The notes under the pieces were generated by a model. That model had not been told where the DNA came from. It saw nothing but the letters and a program-made list of their open reading frames with translations, and did not search any database. A stretch of DNA of 64,000 nucleotides from Acanthaster planci (Eukaryota > Echinodermata > Asteroidea > Valvatida > Acanthasteridae). Position 1 is the first letter of the stretch, and each line of letters starts with the position of its first letter. Of the stretch, positions 1-13,400 are shown in pieces. The stretch lies in NCBI RefSeq assembly GCF_001949145.1, contig NW_019091500.1:602382-666381 (forward strand). The letters run 5' to 3'. A program made the translations under genes and the position numbers.

Positions 1-1276
1 TGTCTCTTTATAACTCGGTGGTTATGAAAAAGTTCACTGTTGTAAGTAGAAATACACAATTTTAACTTGCTAATTTATTTTTACTGAACGGGTCGTTGCC
101 AGGGGTACATGTACATAAAATATCCAGTTAAACCCTACCAACCATGACTTTGTTTGGTCACATAGAGACTTGTATAATGTTAAGCATTTGGCTTTTAACA
201 CCAATGTAATCAAATAATTACTAATGGTAACAGTTTGAGTTACTTTAAGTTGAAGCAGTTTTGTTTCTTTCATTTTACTATTGGTATCTGTAACTATTTC
301 CTCATCTTTAATGTAATATGTGATTTCACTACCTTAAACTCATGTTGCTGATGCTCTTATAGATTTGCACAGGCATACATGTACTTTAATTCAGAACTTC
401 TCCATTAGTATTGGCTGACTTTGTATTCATCAACAACTATAGTTGGGAATTATTGCACTTTTTTTCTGTGAAGTTCAAGCCACAACTCATGACGCACAAC
501 CATGGGGAATTTTATCTAACCATCTTAACAAGTGAGGGGGCTTTTGGTACCTTATCTTACATAGTGCCATACACCATGGAGATTTTGTCTAGACTGTGAA
601 ATCCTACTTCAATCATCAAACGCCAGTTCTTAGTGTATTCAAACTACTCATTCAGGAAACCAAGTCTTCCTACATCCTCTCCTCTCTTGCCATTCAAACC
701 TTTCTGCTGTCTGCTTATTTGGGAACTTAATGCAGGTGACAGAGTTACTCTTGTTGGTAACCTGCTTGCAGGGTACTTTAGTGGGTACTGCTTGGAGGTC
801 ATTGTCTGTCTAGTTATCTGTTGCTATGTGGGGGGTCCCCTGAATAGCTATTAAAGGTTAACTGAGGTCCATTGGTATTGTACTCTAAATTTAATAATGA
901 ATTGGAAAATAAAACACGGTAGTTTGGATGGGTTGAAAGTTGATCATGTTGGGCCGTCTAGGTATAGTTTCTCAGATGCTCCATTTAAGTTTGATGCTAT
1001 ATCTCTTGCTGTGCACTCAGAATTCGAGAAACCTCAATAGCATCTATTCTACATGTACATGTACTTGTTGGTGATGGGGAAGGAACCAGGGAGACAATGA
1101 CCCCAGCAGTGAAAAGAAATCTAACAATGGGGAAAAATTGAAGTATTTAACCCACAACAGTGAATCTGGTTCAGTTGAAACCTTACCTGGTCTCATACCT
1201 TGGTGACCAGTCTTCAACTCTTGACCCAGCCAAACTGTGTATCATACTTTCCTTTAATACCTTTTGTTCTGTGCAG
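1..1276 (+). other. Peroxidasin intron sequence, no exon seen
   Basis: The window opens inside an intron 5' of the LRRCT exon. I found no 72-bp LRR-type exon (LxxLxxLxLxxN) on the + strand. A short TACATGTACATGTA tract lies near 1052. Confidence 0.6.
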
Positions 1277-1446
1277 ACGGTTAGATGCAAACAAGCTGAT
1301 GTGTAACTGTAAGCTAATATGGCTGATTGAAATGTTGAAGCAGGCCAGTCACCAACGTCACACGCAGGCTGCGGCAACTTGTGAATATCCTAGGAACTTA
1401 CGATCCAGAAACCTTATGGATATATCACCAGAGGAACTTAACTGTA
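1277..1446 (+). CDS. PXDN: Peroxidasin exon: LRR C-terminal cap (LRRCT)
   Basis: Acceptor ctgtgcag and donor GTAAGT bound this exon. It encodes the end of a leucine-rich repeat ([11 protein letters not shown]) and the LRRCT cap with CNC and [10 protein letters not shown] motifs, closing with EELNC. The [11 protein letters not shown] stretch is nearly identical to vertebrate peroxidasin as I know it. It enters on the last base of a codon, so an upstream LRR exon must exist outside the window. Confidence 0.9.
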
Positions 1447-4400
1447 GTAAGTTGTAATGGGGGCGTTGACTTGGAATCTGGGAAAGGTTTGATGGAAGGG
1501 AGAAGGTTCTACTGAAACTTATACATCAGGTGTAAAAGGACTCTGGGAGGGATTGGGTTTAAGAAGAGAGATTTGTGAAAGGAATTCTGGATATGTTTAG
1601 CATCAAGAAAGACAGATCTATGACTTCTGCCTGAATTATGACTAATGCAAATTAGGATGGAAAGTATGATCCCTTGAGTAGGTTGTATTCAAGTAATGTT
1701 AGTAAAGTAAGAGCAATTTTGATTATTCATATTGACATTGGATTGTATCACAGGGGAACTTGTACTATCCCAAGTTCTGAATTGTTTTGGAAACCATTTT
1801 GAGAAGGATGGATTCACAGGACAGTTTTTTTATTCACAAGGCACAGGGCATTGAAGGAGTGCATCCTGTTGGGAACACTGGCCTCCTCCTTGCACCTATG
1901 GGGACTAGTTCAAATTCTTTCAGCTATAGATTTTCTGGAATTACATTTCTGGACAAAATGCTGAGATACTTTTAATCCAGTTTGAACCTACGCAATTATC
2001 CAATTCATAAATGCAGTTGTACATGTACACGTTTAAATACGTGTATGTGGTACAAAATCATACCCCCATAAAAACTAGAACAGAAATGGTTCCTTTCATA
2101 TTTCATTGTTAGAAATCGATGTTAACGCTTAAAAAAAATTAATTTAACATTGTTCTTTGGTGTTTTCAGGAAGACCCCATTTTGTGGTTGAACCTAGTGA
2201 TGTTGATGCAGTAGAAGGCAACAATGTCTACTTTAGCTGTCGAGCTATGGGTGACCCAGAACCCGAAATAGTCTGGTTACACAACAGGTAACATAGCTGT
2301 GGCAATCTAGTACATGTAGTTCTTCAACACAAACTCATAGAGCAGCTCTCTAGGGGTTTTATTGACTGTGTGCATGAATGATTGAGGGCGCTGTTTAGCA
2401 TTGATGGTGGGCAGTCCCCATTCTCATGTTCAGTATGAGCAGAACGCAAACCAAAATAATGAGGTTGTACAGGTTCGAGGGTTGTGACGTGTCTTTAAAT
2501 TCAATATTATGATAAAAAGAACACAGATGCGAGAAAATCCTGTGACCCATTTGGAAATATGCTGTAGTTGTTTTGTCACTTTGAAATCAAATATGAAAGT
2601 AGTGGCTCACTCATTTTCTTTGGTAGTGTTCTGATGAAAGCGTTAATGAAATCTTGTGTTACATCACTCAGTGATATCACAGATTTTGTTCTAATATTTG
2701 CTGGGCTAGATGTAGAATGATTCCAAGTGAAATGTCCAGGGACTTCAGACCAAGTGTGTTTTCGTTTGAGTTACTTGGCATGCCTGTTTCCCTATATACA
2801 GGTACATATATTGTCACTGCAGTGCTATCCTACGTGCCTGTAAGCATTTGAAAACCGGTAACAACTTGCACAATTAATTTCCTGAAGGAAAACACGCAAC
2901 TTTCAGCTGGGTATATCCACTTTTTACCTAGTCCTTATTCTTTTTCGTGCCAATAAATCCGTTGTCGTGCGAAAGTTGACCCCAAATGTCGGATGTTATT
3001 TGAGGTCGGCTAGTTTTCAGGAAAATCCAGAGGCCATGTTTTGTTTTTTTTGACCCAAACATTGAGCTTCCTTCCTCAGTCAGTTTTCTTCCAGCTACAG
3101 GGTCATAAACTGTCTGGTTTGTGTTGGACATCAAGAGATACGACACCTCTAAGAAAAACGTAACCTCACACAAACCTGAACAGGCTTCTAGAGTTCTCAT
3201 TATATCACTGTTTACAGTCTGTCTTGATGGAATGTAACTTGGATGTGTTTAAATTTAGTCATTCATGAGTGAATTTGTTTACGTGTGCAGATTTTAACAG
3301 TTTGCAGGTGTATGCACTTTAAGTGCATTTTTGTAAATAGTCTATAAAGTCTCACAGAATCATTGACTGTCACACTAAGAATGTCATTTGTCCCATGCAC
3401 AATGTTGGATAGTTTATTACCATAAATGTTGACAAGGTCCCTTCATTTACTGGTTTACCTTAATAAAGTGTACTTTAAGGCCTTCAAGCAAGAAATTAGA
3501 TTGCTGTGAATTTACAGCCAGTGGTGAAGGATAAATTGCCTCCACTTTTCAACCTGAAATTTTTGCTACTCAAGGAAGTGATTAATACCTGGAATTCCAT
3601 TGGGACAAGTTGTCCAATATCACAGCTTCAAACTTTAATTACACCCTGGAGTTATAAAATGCCCTGAACATGGAAAGGAAAGTGCCACTTTGTACCCTGA
3701 AGATTTGTTTATACATCCCCCTGTGATACTACAGTAGCAACAGTATCCAACATCTGTAAGGTGTTGAAAGTTTTAGCTTGCCAATCGGGAAGACATGTTT
3801 TCCGTTTTGGCTTTGATATTTCACGGACTGCTTTAAAAAAAAATGGTAATCTGGATAGGAAATGCAAGTAACAAGCAGTCTAATGTCAAACATCTGTTCA
3901 GGATGATAGAAGTTTGCAATTTCTGAGGAATGTTAAAAAAGGGACATTTGAAAGAAAAATGAGCTTCAGTTAGTGACAGTTGTGAGTTGAAAAAATTACA
4001 TGAAAAATTGAATTAATGTGGTAAAATGTTTCTTTATTTCATGAATTGCTTCCACTTTTAAAATAATTCACATTATCCTACAAGGAAGCATATTTTTAAC
4101 TCTATTTGAATTTTATTTTGACAGCGTAGAAATTCCTGCCGCAACACTGAATGCTGTAGGTAGTAAATATAGTATTCTTAATGACGGCACATTGATGATT
4201 CAGAATGCTAATGGTGATGACGAAGGAGAATACGAATGCATGGCTAGGAATGCTGTCGGTGAAACAACATCAGAGGCGGTCAATTTAAGATACTTTGGCT
4301 CTCCAAGTAAGTCTGACAGTATGATTTGGATAATCTTGGTGATGTAAAGTATAGAGGGTTCAAATGGTCACCGGTCAGGGGTACAAATCCAGCAGGTAGT

Positions 4401-7400
4401 CCACAGGTACATGTAATTCATTTCACCCCTATTTGCCTTTGTTCACCCAAGATTATAAATGGGTACCTATGAAGATAGTGGCTGGAACTTGGAAGTGTGC
4501 TATTGTAAACTTCTGAAATTGGTCTTGTTGGCTACTGATCGGAGTAATAATTATGATTGTAAAAATGCTTTGAGATCATTTAATGGCTAGCACTTTATAA
4601 GTATTAATTACAATTATGAGTTTTGATTGTCTTCCTCTTGCTCAGAACGACCTACTTTCAGTCAGGAACCCTCTGATACGGAGGTCAAGCAAGGTACAAC
4701 TGTGACCTTAGACTGTTCAGCCAGTGGTTACCCACGTCCTACCATCACCTGGACCAGACATGGACAGAGCGTTGTGGATGACCCTCGCTTTACCCTTTTA
4801 GCTACTGGCTCTGTACACATCAGTAGTGTACAACCTCAAGATCGTGGCGAATACACATGTACTGCAACAAACCAGGCTGGATCAGAGAGTACTTCTGCAA
4901 CCCTTACTGTCACCGGTAATTTTAATTTCCCTTAATGTTACAGAGCATGGCTGGATAATGTGGACATGAATGTGATACTGGTGTGTTGTGTGATCCCTGA
5001 ACTGCTCAGTCATACCCTGAAATTTCTATCCAGGGACTTCCCTGCCTGTAGTTAGTTAGACTCTGACTCCCCACCCATGGAAAGATGGCAGACTGTCTGG
5101 AAAGTAAGGCCTTCTTATGACAAAGTGCCTAAAAAGTCACAAGAAATTGAGATGTGGCATTGATAGGAACTGTTTCCTGCTGCAAAGGGCGAAGCATTAT
5201 TAAGAGAATAAATATGTGCCTGGCTGGTCATATACATGCGTTAAAGACCGGCTTAGGAGAATGGATGCAAATATGTGGCTCAGGGATTATCAGTGTTTAG
5301 TCTTAAGACCGGCTTCCCATTCATAAATACCTTTTTAGTCAGTCAAAAGAAGACAGTATTGAATAGATTTCCAGCGATTTTTTTCTAGAATTTTACTTTC
5401 ATTTTCCTGAACACCCTCGTCCACTTTTTTGAATATTCCATGTGCAAATTGTCCAGTTGGCACATGTGTGGTGAGCTGCGTGTACATTGAGTTTTGACCC
5501 ACCAGAATTGATTAAACTGTCTTGTCTCCAGGTGCCAGCATGTGATTTACGCAGCAGGCATTATCACTTCTCAGCAGACATTGTCACACTAATACAATGT
5601 CAAGTTGTACGTTGTTGAATAGGGAGACTGTCTGAGGTATTTATGAATGAATGATCAAGCAAACCAACTGGTTATTTAAAGTGAGAATGAAGATGCATAA
5701 AAGTGAGCATTTTGACCCTTGTAGACTTGTTATCAAATTAATTAAACATGGAAATTCCAGTGAAGAATTTTACAGAGACAACTTATCATCAAAACCTGAA
5801 TGCTTTCAAAGTACCTGCCTTAAAGGTCATACATGTTGGCGTATTTTTGAGCAAATATGCAGCGTTTAATTTATTTGCCTGCTTTGATATGATCTGAGTC
5901 ATGACCTACCATTATCCAACAGATAGTTTCTTGTACAATTAAAATGTTAGGTGTTTATGAATCACAACATTGGTTTGACTCACTATCTAGCTGTCATACT
6001 TCAAACATTGAAGCAGACATTTGTTCCTGTTACTCATTGTTTTAAGCCTCTGTGTCCCTCACACACGATGTTAATGTGGTTAAAAAAAATCTATACAGTG
6101 TAAGTTAAGAGGTATTAGCATCAAGGGGTGAGCCTGGAGTTAGCTGAAGATCCCTGGATAGAAAGCTGAATGACAGAGGGTATTCATCATCAGATTTTGT
6201 TAATCAACTGAAACAGACTTCTGGGCATCTTTATTAAAAATCTTTATCTGTACATTGGTTCATGAAGTTCTTTACTCTCATTCTTTTAGTAAACTTTTGG
6301 TTTCTTTTTCATTTCCTTTAAAGAATGAAAATCTGAATGAAGTAAAAGCACATTTGTCTACATTTCTTAAAGTTGAGGATTCTTCAAATTTGGTTTGTTT
6401 TGATGCAGTCTTTTCATTATGACTTATTGCAGTTCCTCCGTCATTTGAAGTCACCCCCCAGTTCTTGTCAGCTATAGAAGGCAGCACAGTAGAGTTGTTC
6501 TGTCAAGCTGCTGGCTATCCGCTGCCTGTCATTGCATGGCGTAAAGATGGTAAATTGTCTGAATATTTCTTCTCTTTGTCTAGGTTCGGTTTCAAGTGCA
6601 GGTTTTAGGACTTCAGTAATCACATATTCTGTTTGCCCCCTGATGCATTGCTAACCATTGTAAAAAGACAAAAGGTTTCTTAGTGTTTTTGAATTTCAGT
6701 ATTCTAAAATGGCTGTGTGATACTATTGGTTTGGTGCAGGAAAATCAGTTGAAGCAATATTTTGATTATGGTTGAATGATTCTGTGTACGTTTACAATAA
6801 GACCTGTTTCTTGTTTCTGCCTAGCAAGTGTTGGTGTTCCATGTTGGGGCGATTTTTCCAGGTTTGGTGACTTATGAACTTTATTTCACCTTGATTGTTC
6901 ATCCTCAGGTAGTCTTTTGCCAGACAGTCGCCGCTATTTATCTCTTGCTAGTGGTACATTGCGCATCGTAAGAGTTACTCGTGAAGATGAAGGGAACTAT
7001 GATTGTTACGCTGTCAACTCAGCTGGAAGCATTCAGGCCACTGCACAAATTGAAGTCAGACCCCGAGGTGAGATAAAATGTCTAGAAAGAGTTAAGTAGA
7101 ATTAAAGAAGAAATGATTTCCTGTGGTCTTGAGTTGTCTCATGTTGGCCTGGCTTTCTCTGTTTTCAGCTGACATTAAGAGACTCTTGTAAATTTACTGA
7201 AATAGCCTGCATTCACTTACACAAAGCTCACTCACTCCAAGTGTTGCCCATTTTCATTTCAGACATTAGGTTAATACATGTAAATAGCTCATAAATGGGG
7301 TCTCTTATAAGTATACCATGCACTGTGTCCATTGACACCTGCTTTCACCCAGGGAATAGCTCTCTTTATAGTGCTGTTCATTTCACCCAGGGAAGTAGGG

Positions 7401-10400
7401 GTACTTGTTACTACCTTGCTTATCTTATAATTCTGTTTCTAATCGTTTATGTCATTCTCTTCTTAGTGCCACCCGTTTTCACCCAGTCACCCAGTGACCT
7501 ACAAGTCGTTACCCGGGCGACTATTCGCCTACCCTGCTCAGCAACTGGTGATCCTACACCTGTTATCACATGGAGTAAAGACGGTATCCAGATCCCTGAG
7601 AGTAACAAATACACCATCAGCAGTGAAGGTCATCTTGTCATTCATAACATCAGTCCTGATGATGCTGGTCGATTTGAATGCGCTGCAAGGAACAGCATTG
7701 GATATGCTGCTACCAGTATGCTGTTGATTGTGGGTAAGGCCAACTCAAATTGAACATTCTGCTAAACTTAATCAGCAATGTGGTTAGTTTGTTAATTCCT
7801 TCCACATCGTTTTTCCTTAAATGTCAACACCATTCTCAGAAGTCCTATTAGAAATCAAGAATTACAGTAAAATCTTGATAACTCAAAGTCAGTTAACTCG
7901 AAACTCCACTTAACTCGAAGAATAACTCCTGCCAAAAGAATAGGCTCTTATTTACAAAAACATATCCGTCACTCGAACTGCTCACCTTGCTGGATTCATT
8001 TACCTCAAAGTTTTTGTGTAGCAGATCCAAAAGAAACCGCCGCCAAAAAACTTCCAGAAAGTATAAACAGAATGCGGGTCGAGTTATGAATCATTTCTGA
8101 CATGCGCACTTCGTCTCTTCACACCGGAACACTTGCAAGCGCACTACAATGATGATCGATCTAGACACGTAACCACACCGTGACCGCAAAATCCGACTTG
8201 CAGGAATTGGCCCAATTGTTACTGTGGGCCCATTGTAGACAGTGCGTTGGCAGGCCAACTGATGGCTCTTTGCGGTGGCTGCGGCAATGCGTTGGAGATC
8301 TTTGTGTATGCCGCAGGTACCACACGTATGTACGGAAGTTAAGTCTAACCCAATGGTCTGGTCCAACTGCTTGCACTCGCCTGTGCGATGGCTGCCCAAT
8401 TAGAGCCACAAACCACAGCATGCTCACATGCAGTGGACCAACCATGTGACTGCAATGCAGAGCTTTTGTGTAGCCAAATCTCACTCCTAAAAAATAAACA
8501 AGTTTGAAAATAAAGAACGAAGAACAAAAAATAAAAACAGACACCAATAGAATTTTTGTTTTTACGAAATTTTATTGAAGTGCAAAAAGGTGCTCCCTCA
8601 TGTGATGAAAAAAGTCGTCTGACTCATTGGGAAACCCCGCCCAAGTACGCATGTGCAAGGCACTGTGTTGCGGTGCGGTATCAGAAATGGGACCACCACA
8701 ATGCGTCACACATGCACAATGCAAAAGAAAGATTTGCCACACAAAGGTACACAGTTTAAATGATTTACCGTACATGTAATGTGTTATTTGTCAGCTGATT
8801 GACAACAAAACTGTAAGCAAAAAGTAGGGAGATCTACGGTAACTGCGTCAGCGTATAGGTACATGTTTTGATACACATCGTAATAATGACTTCAAAACAA
8901 ATTTGGACCTTCTTTTAACTTGAATTTTTGTCTGTTCCCCAGAGATTCGAGGTATCGAGATTTTACCGTATAACTCACTTTCAACTCTGAAGTGTTGAGT
9001 TGCTCTCAATTTCAGGGCTGCCATATTGTCTGTAGTCAATTGGAAAGAGGAAACAGGTGATTAATTAATTGATGATTGGACTAGACAAAATCAAAACAGG
9101 ACAAGAGGAAGCTGAATTCAGTCCCCCCAAATGACCAAAGTTTCGCAAACAACATTCATTGGTTTACTCCATGGGAGGGGGGGGAGCTTTCCTGTACAGA
9201 CAAGTTGACTGGAAGTCGGTCTGTTTATAGCAACACCGGTGAACCTAATTAAAGGCATACCAGTTTGACTTCTGACATTAGAACTGGCTTGCTGTTAAAA
9301 ATGTATGCACGTGTGACAGTAAGTATTACAGTGCAATTAACTAAAAATTTCCTAAAAGTGCTTAAGAAATGGCGATGTACTGTATCAGAGGTTGCATGCA
9401 TGTAAGGAAGAATTTGTCAATAAGGAAAACAACTCATGTTGAGCAGATAAATAGCAAAAGAAGTGACTAATTGGAAACCTTGGATTGTAATGCACACTTT
9501 CTACTATGACACTGTGCACCTGTATATTAGGGACCTCCTTAACCATTTTGTCCACGTGCATGTGGGATGTTTTGTTAGAAACCATAGTAAGAGTGGCAGC
9601 TCATTAGATAACACACAACATTCTAACAAATGTTAACATTTCTGCAAATCAACAGACTGTGACATATTACGTTATTCCATTGACCCATTTGATTGCAGTC
9701 CTGTTCCCTGACTTCATGTCCATATGATCCATAGTCCACTGAGGGAGGAAGTTCAAGGAGTCAGGGACTACGATTCTAATCTTAATTGTTTCCTGGCCTA
9801 GAAGCTTACTCCTGATAGTGAAATATCATCCAAAATGTCAAATATTCAGCTACACCTGTGTGGAAATCTTGGGTCTCTAGCATTTGCTCACAGTAAACAG
9901 AGTTGTAGCAGTTTAAAGGGATTACCAGTTGTGGACATTCTTGTAGCAGTTGAGGGAGAGTAGCATTGATTTATTTGATTTTGATTATGGATTCCATCTT
10001 TGTTTCTTGTAGATGCTCCTGATGAGGACCGTGAAGGTGATCAGTTTGTTGGTGATTCCATCACTCAAGCCATTAATAATGTTGACCGTGCCATCAATGA
10101 GACAAGACGAGAGTTATTTGATCGTAGCAAGCCCCTCACACCCAGCGATTTACTGACATTGTTTAGGTTTCCATCCATGGAAGCTATGAGCATTGCCAGA
10201 GCAGCCGAAGTATTTGAGCAGACGCTACAATTGATTCATGGACACATTGAGAGTGGAATGAAAGTCAACTTGACTGGAGTAGGTAAGGAATGATAGTCAG
10301 ATCATAGCTTGCCATTTTTTTGTAGCTCTGCCCACGCTATCCCAAATGGTAGAAGATGATTCTTCTCTTAGTAAAATGAGAACTGCAGTCAGTCCCATTT

Positions 10401-13400
10401 CTGTAGATTAATTTTCATAAAATATGTATGGTAATTTGCATTTGGAGAAACAAAATTTTTGATGTTTGATGCCAGCTTTCAATCTTTTCTTAATGCAGTG
10501 TTCTATAAAGGAAAAAAAAAACCAACTTTTTGTTCATTTGAGTTTTTAATATTTCTTTTCATTTTCACTTATACTAAAGGAAACCTACGGTAATGTATTG
10601 CACAGAATTTTGTTTATGACAGATTTTTATTAATTCACATTTCCGGTTTCAGTGTAGAAGCATGCATTCCTATTTTCCATCCTTAAGTGATGTTTAGGGG
10701 GATATTTCTTCACAATCTTACATGGGGGTGGAAATGTGTTTTGCATAAATTTCCTGGTTCTTTTGAGAACAGACTCATTTTCTAATTCTTGAGCATGAAG
10801 GGAAGACTTAAGTAGTTTTTATTTTTTGTTTCAATTCATTTGATTTGGTTGTGCTTGCTTTGTTTGAACATAATCTTGTATCTATGGTATATGTACTTAA
10901 GTTGCACTCGGAATGTCTTTTGTATGAAATTACAAATCATAGATGTTGCCCCTATTATGCCAAGTTCAGCTGAGCAATTTATCCATTCTTTGAGCATGCT
11001 GTTGTAGCTAGATTTACTATTATTAAAGGTTCAGTATTTGCAATTCCCCAGGAAATATTCATTTCCTCAATTGTTTCCTCCTTTAGACTGGCCATCTGTC
11101 TAGGATCTGTTGATGTATCTACATTGCTGGGTTACCTTTAACCCTCAGTATTTGTGCTGGTTGTGGGCTGTATTAGGAATCTTTTCAACCTGCAACCCAA
11201 TTCTGATGTGATTTAATTAATGCTTTCACTCTTGTCTCTCTAAAGATGATATTCCACTGTGTTAAAATAAAGAATAGACTTTTCATGTAGCTTTGCTTTT
11301 CCCAATGGCACAAAATTTGTACAGCCAAAAGTAGTCCGAATTAAAGATTAATTGAAAATGGGCAGAGCTAACTTTTGACCCATGTTTCTTTTAAATATGT
11401 CCTTAAATTGGACCTGAAGGCTATCACATCCAAATTTCTTCCACTCATTTATTTGTAGTTGGAATTTATCTATCATATTTTCCTGTACTCCTTTCACTGG
11501 GGACATTAACCCTCTCAGCTGTGTTCATGTTAGGGTCACTTTACTGTAAGAACCAAATGTACATCCGCAAACCATCAATATTGCGACATTTGGGTTGGTA
11601 CAGGAGTACTACATTACATGTATTTTCTTCAGTTTATGGACATTTTGGGCCAGATGTCTTATTATTGGATTGAATCATTGGTCGCACGTTTGGTGTGTTC
11701 TGATGGTGGTAGAACCATTTACAAATGGGGAGAGGGAGTTGTTAGACCATGGGACATCAGCTATTAATAGGTCGATCCATTAAGCCCCACCCCATTATAC
11801 ATGTAGGGGTACAGTCCACTAATTCAAGCCTCATTGAAAATAGTGTGAAATCATCACTGTTCAGGGCCCATTAACATGCATACCAACATCCCTGAGATTT
11901 CAGAAACACAAATGAAGTTATTGTCTAGTCCTTAATCTTTCAATTTTTTGTGGGTTAACCAATTACTTTTTTAATTATCCCCACAAACAAAACCATCCAT
12001 TCTGCCCTCTTTACACAATCTAACCATTTTGGGGGCCAAACAATCCCCTTTTTCCAAAGATACTGTGGGGGCACTTTTAATGCTAATGAGCTGGCAAGAA
12101 ATTCTCACTTGATTTAGTGGTCTGTGTTCTGCACCCATAGACCCTGCAAAAAGTGGGGGCCATGTTCCCCAGCTGAAAATGGGGGGAGGGGGGCACTGGT
12201 TCCCCCTGCCCCCCTTCTGCCACCAGTGGTGTGTTCTGTGGTTGACATGAGATCAAAGAGGCAATTTCACAGTGTTGTAGTTGGAGCAGAGATGTTTTGC
12301 TTGTATTCTCGAGCAAGACCGTTTTAGGACCAGTATTCTCTAGGTGTTATTTGTAACCAAGAATAATCGAAAGGGTAGGCCTACCGGTATATGCCATTTG
12401 GAGATTGAGATTTCCAAACTGTTTGCTTATTCTACATGCATACACATTTTCTACTAGATTTTAATGCCATTCAGAATGACTCTGTTGGAGTACTATTCCT
12501 TCCTTTGCTTTGTTTATGTTTACAGAGTATAGCTATGATGACTTGGTGTCTCGTCCATTCCTGAACCTGATTGCCAATCTGTCTGGTTGCACAACCCATT
12601 CCAAGATTGTCAACTGTTCTGATATCTGTTTCCATCGCAAATATCGTACCCATGATGGAACTTGTAATAACCTCCAGAATCCTGAGTGGGGAGCATCCCT
12701 TACCCCCTTCCGACGCCTTTTGAAACCCATCTATGAGAATGGCTTCAACACACCTGTTGGTTGGAACCAGTCACACCTTTACAATGGTTACCCAAAACCT
12801 AGTGTACGGAAAGTATCACTGGAAGTCATGTCCACAGCAACTATTACTGATAGTGAGAAATACTCCCACATGTTGATGCAGTGGGGTCAGTTCCTAGACC
12901 ATGATATGGATTTTACTGTGACCAGTCTAAGTCGTGCTCGATTTAGTGATGGCGTTGAGTGTAAGGACACTTGTGAGAATCAACCACCCTGTTTCCCAAT
13001 CAATGTTCCTGATGATGATCCACGTATCCATCGCATGCAGTGTATGGAGTTTACTAGATCAAGTGCTGTCTGTGGTAGTGGTAGCACATCTGTGTTCTTC
13101 AATTCTGTCATGCCACGTGAGCAAATCAATCAAATTACATCGTACATTGATGCCTCAAATGTTTATGGTAACACTAAAGGACAAGCAGATGATCTCAGGG
13201 ATTACACCAACAACAAGGGTCGTCTTAAAGCTGGACCAGCTGCACAGCCATCTGGTAAACATCTTCTTCCCTTCAATCGTGATACACCGATTGATTGCCA
13301 GCGTGACTTGAATGAAAGTCCCATCCCATGTTTCCTTGCTGGTGACTTCCGTGCCAATGAACAACTAGGACTACTGTCATTGCACACACTATGGTTTCGC

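Noticed and set aside
8091-8775. Clustered open frames on both strands
   Set aside because: They lie inside the pogo-like element in a GC-richer stretch and resemble no transposase.
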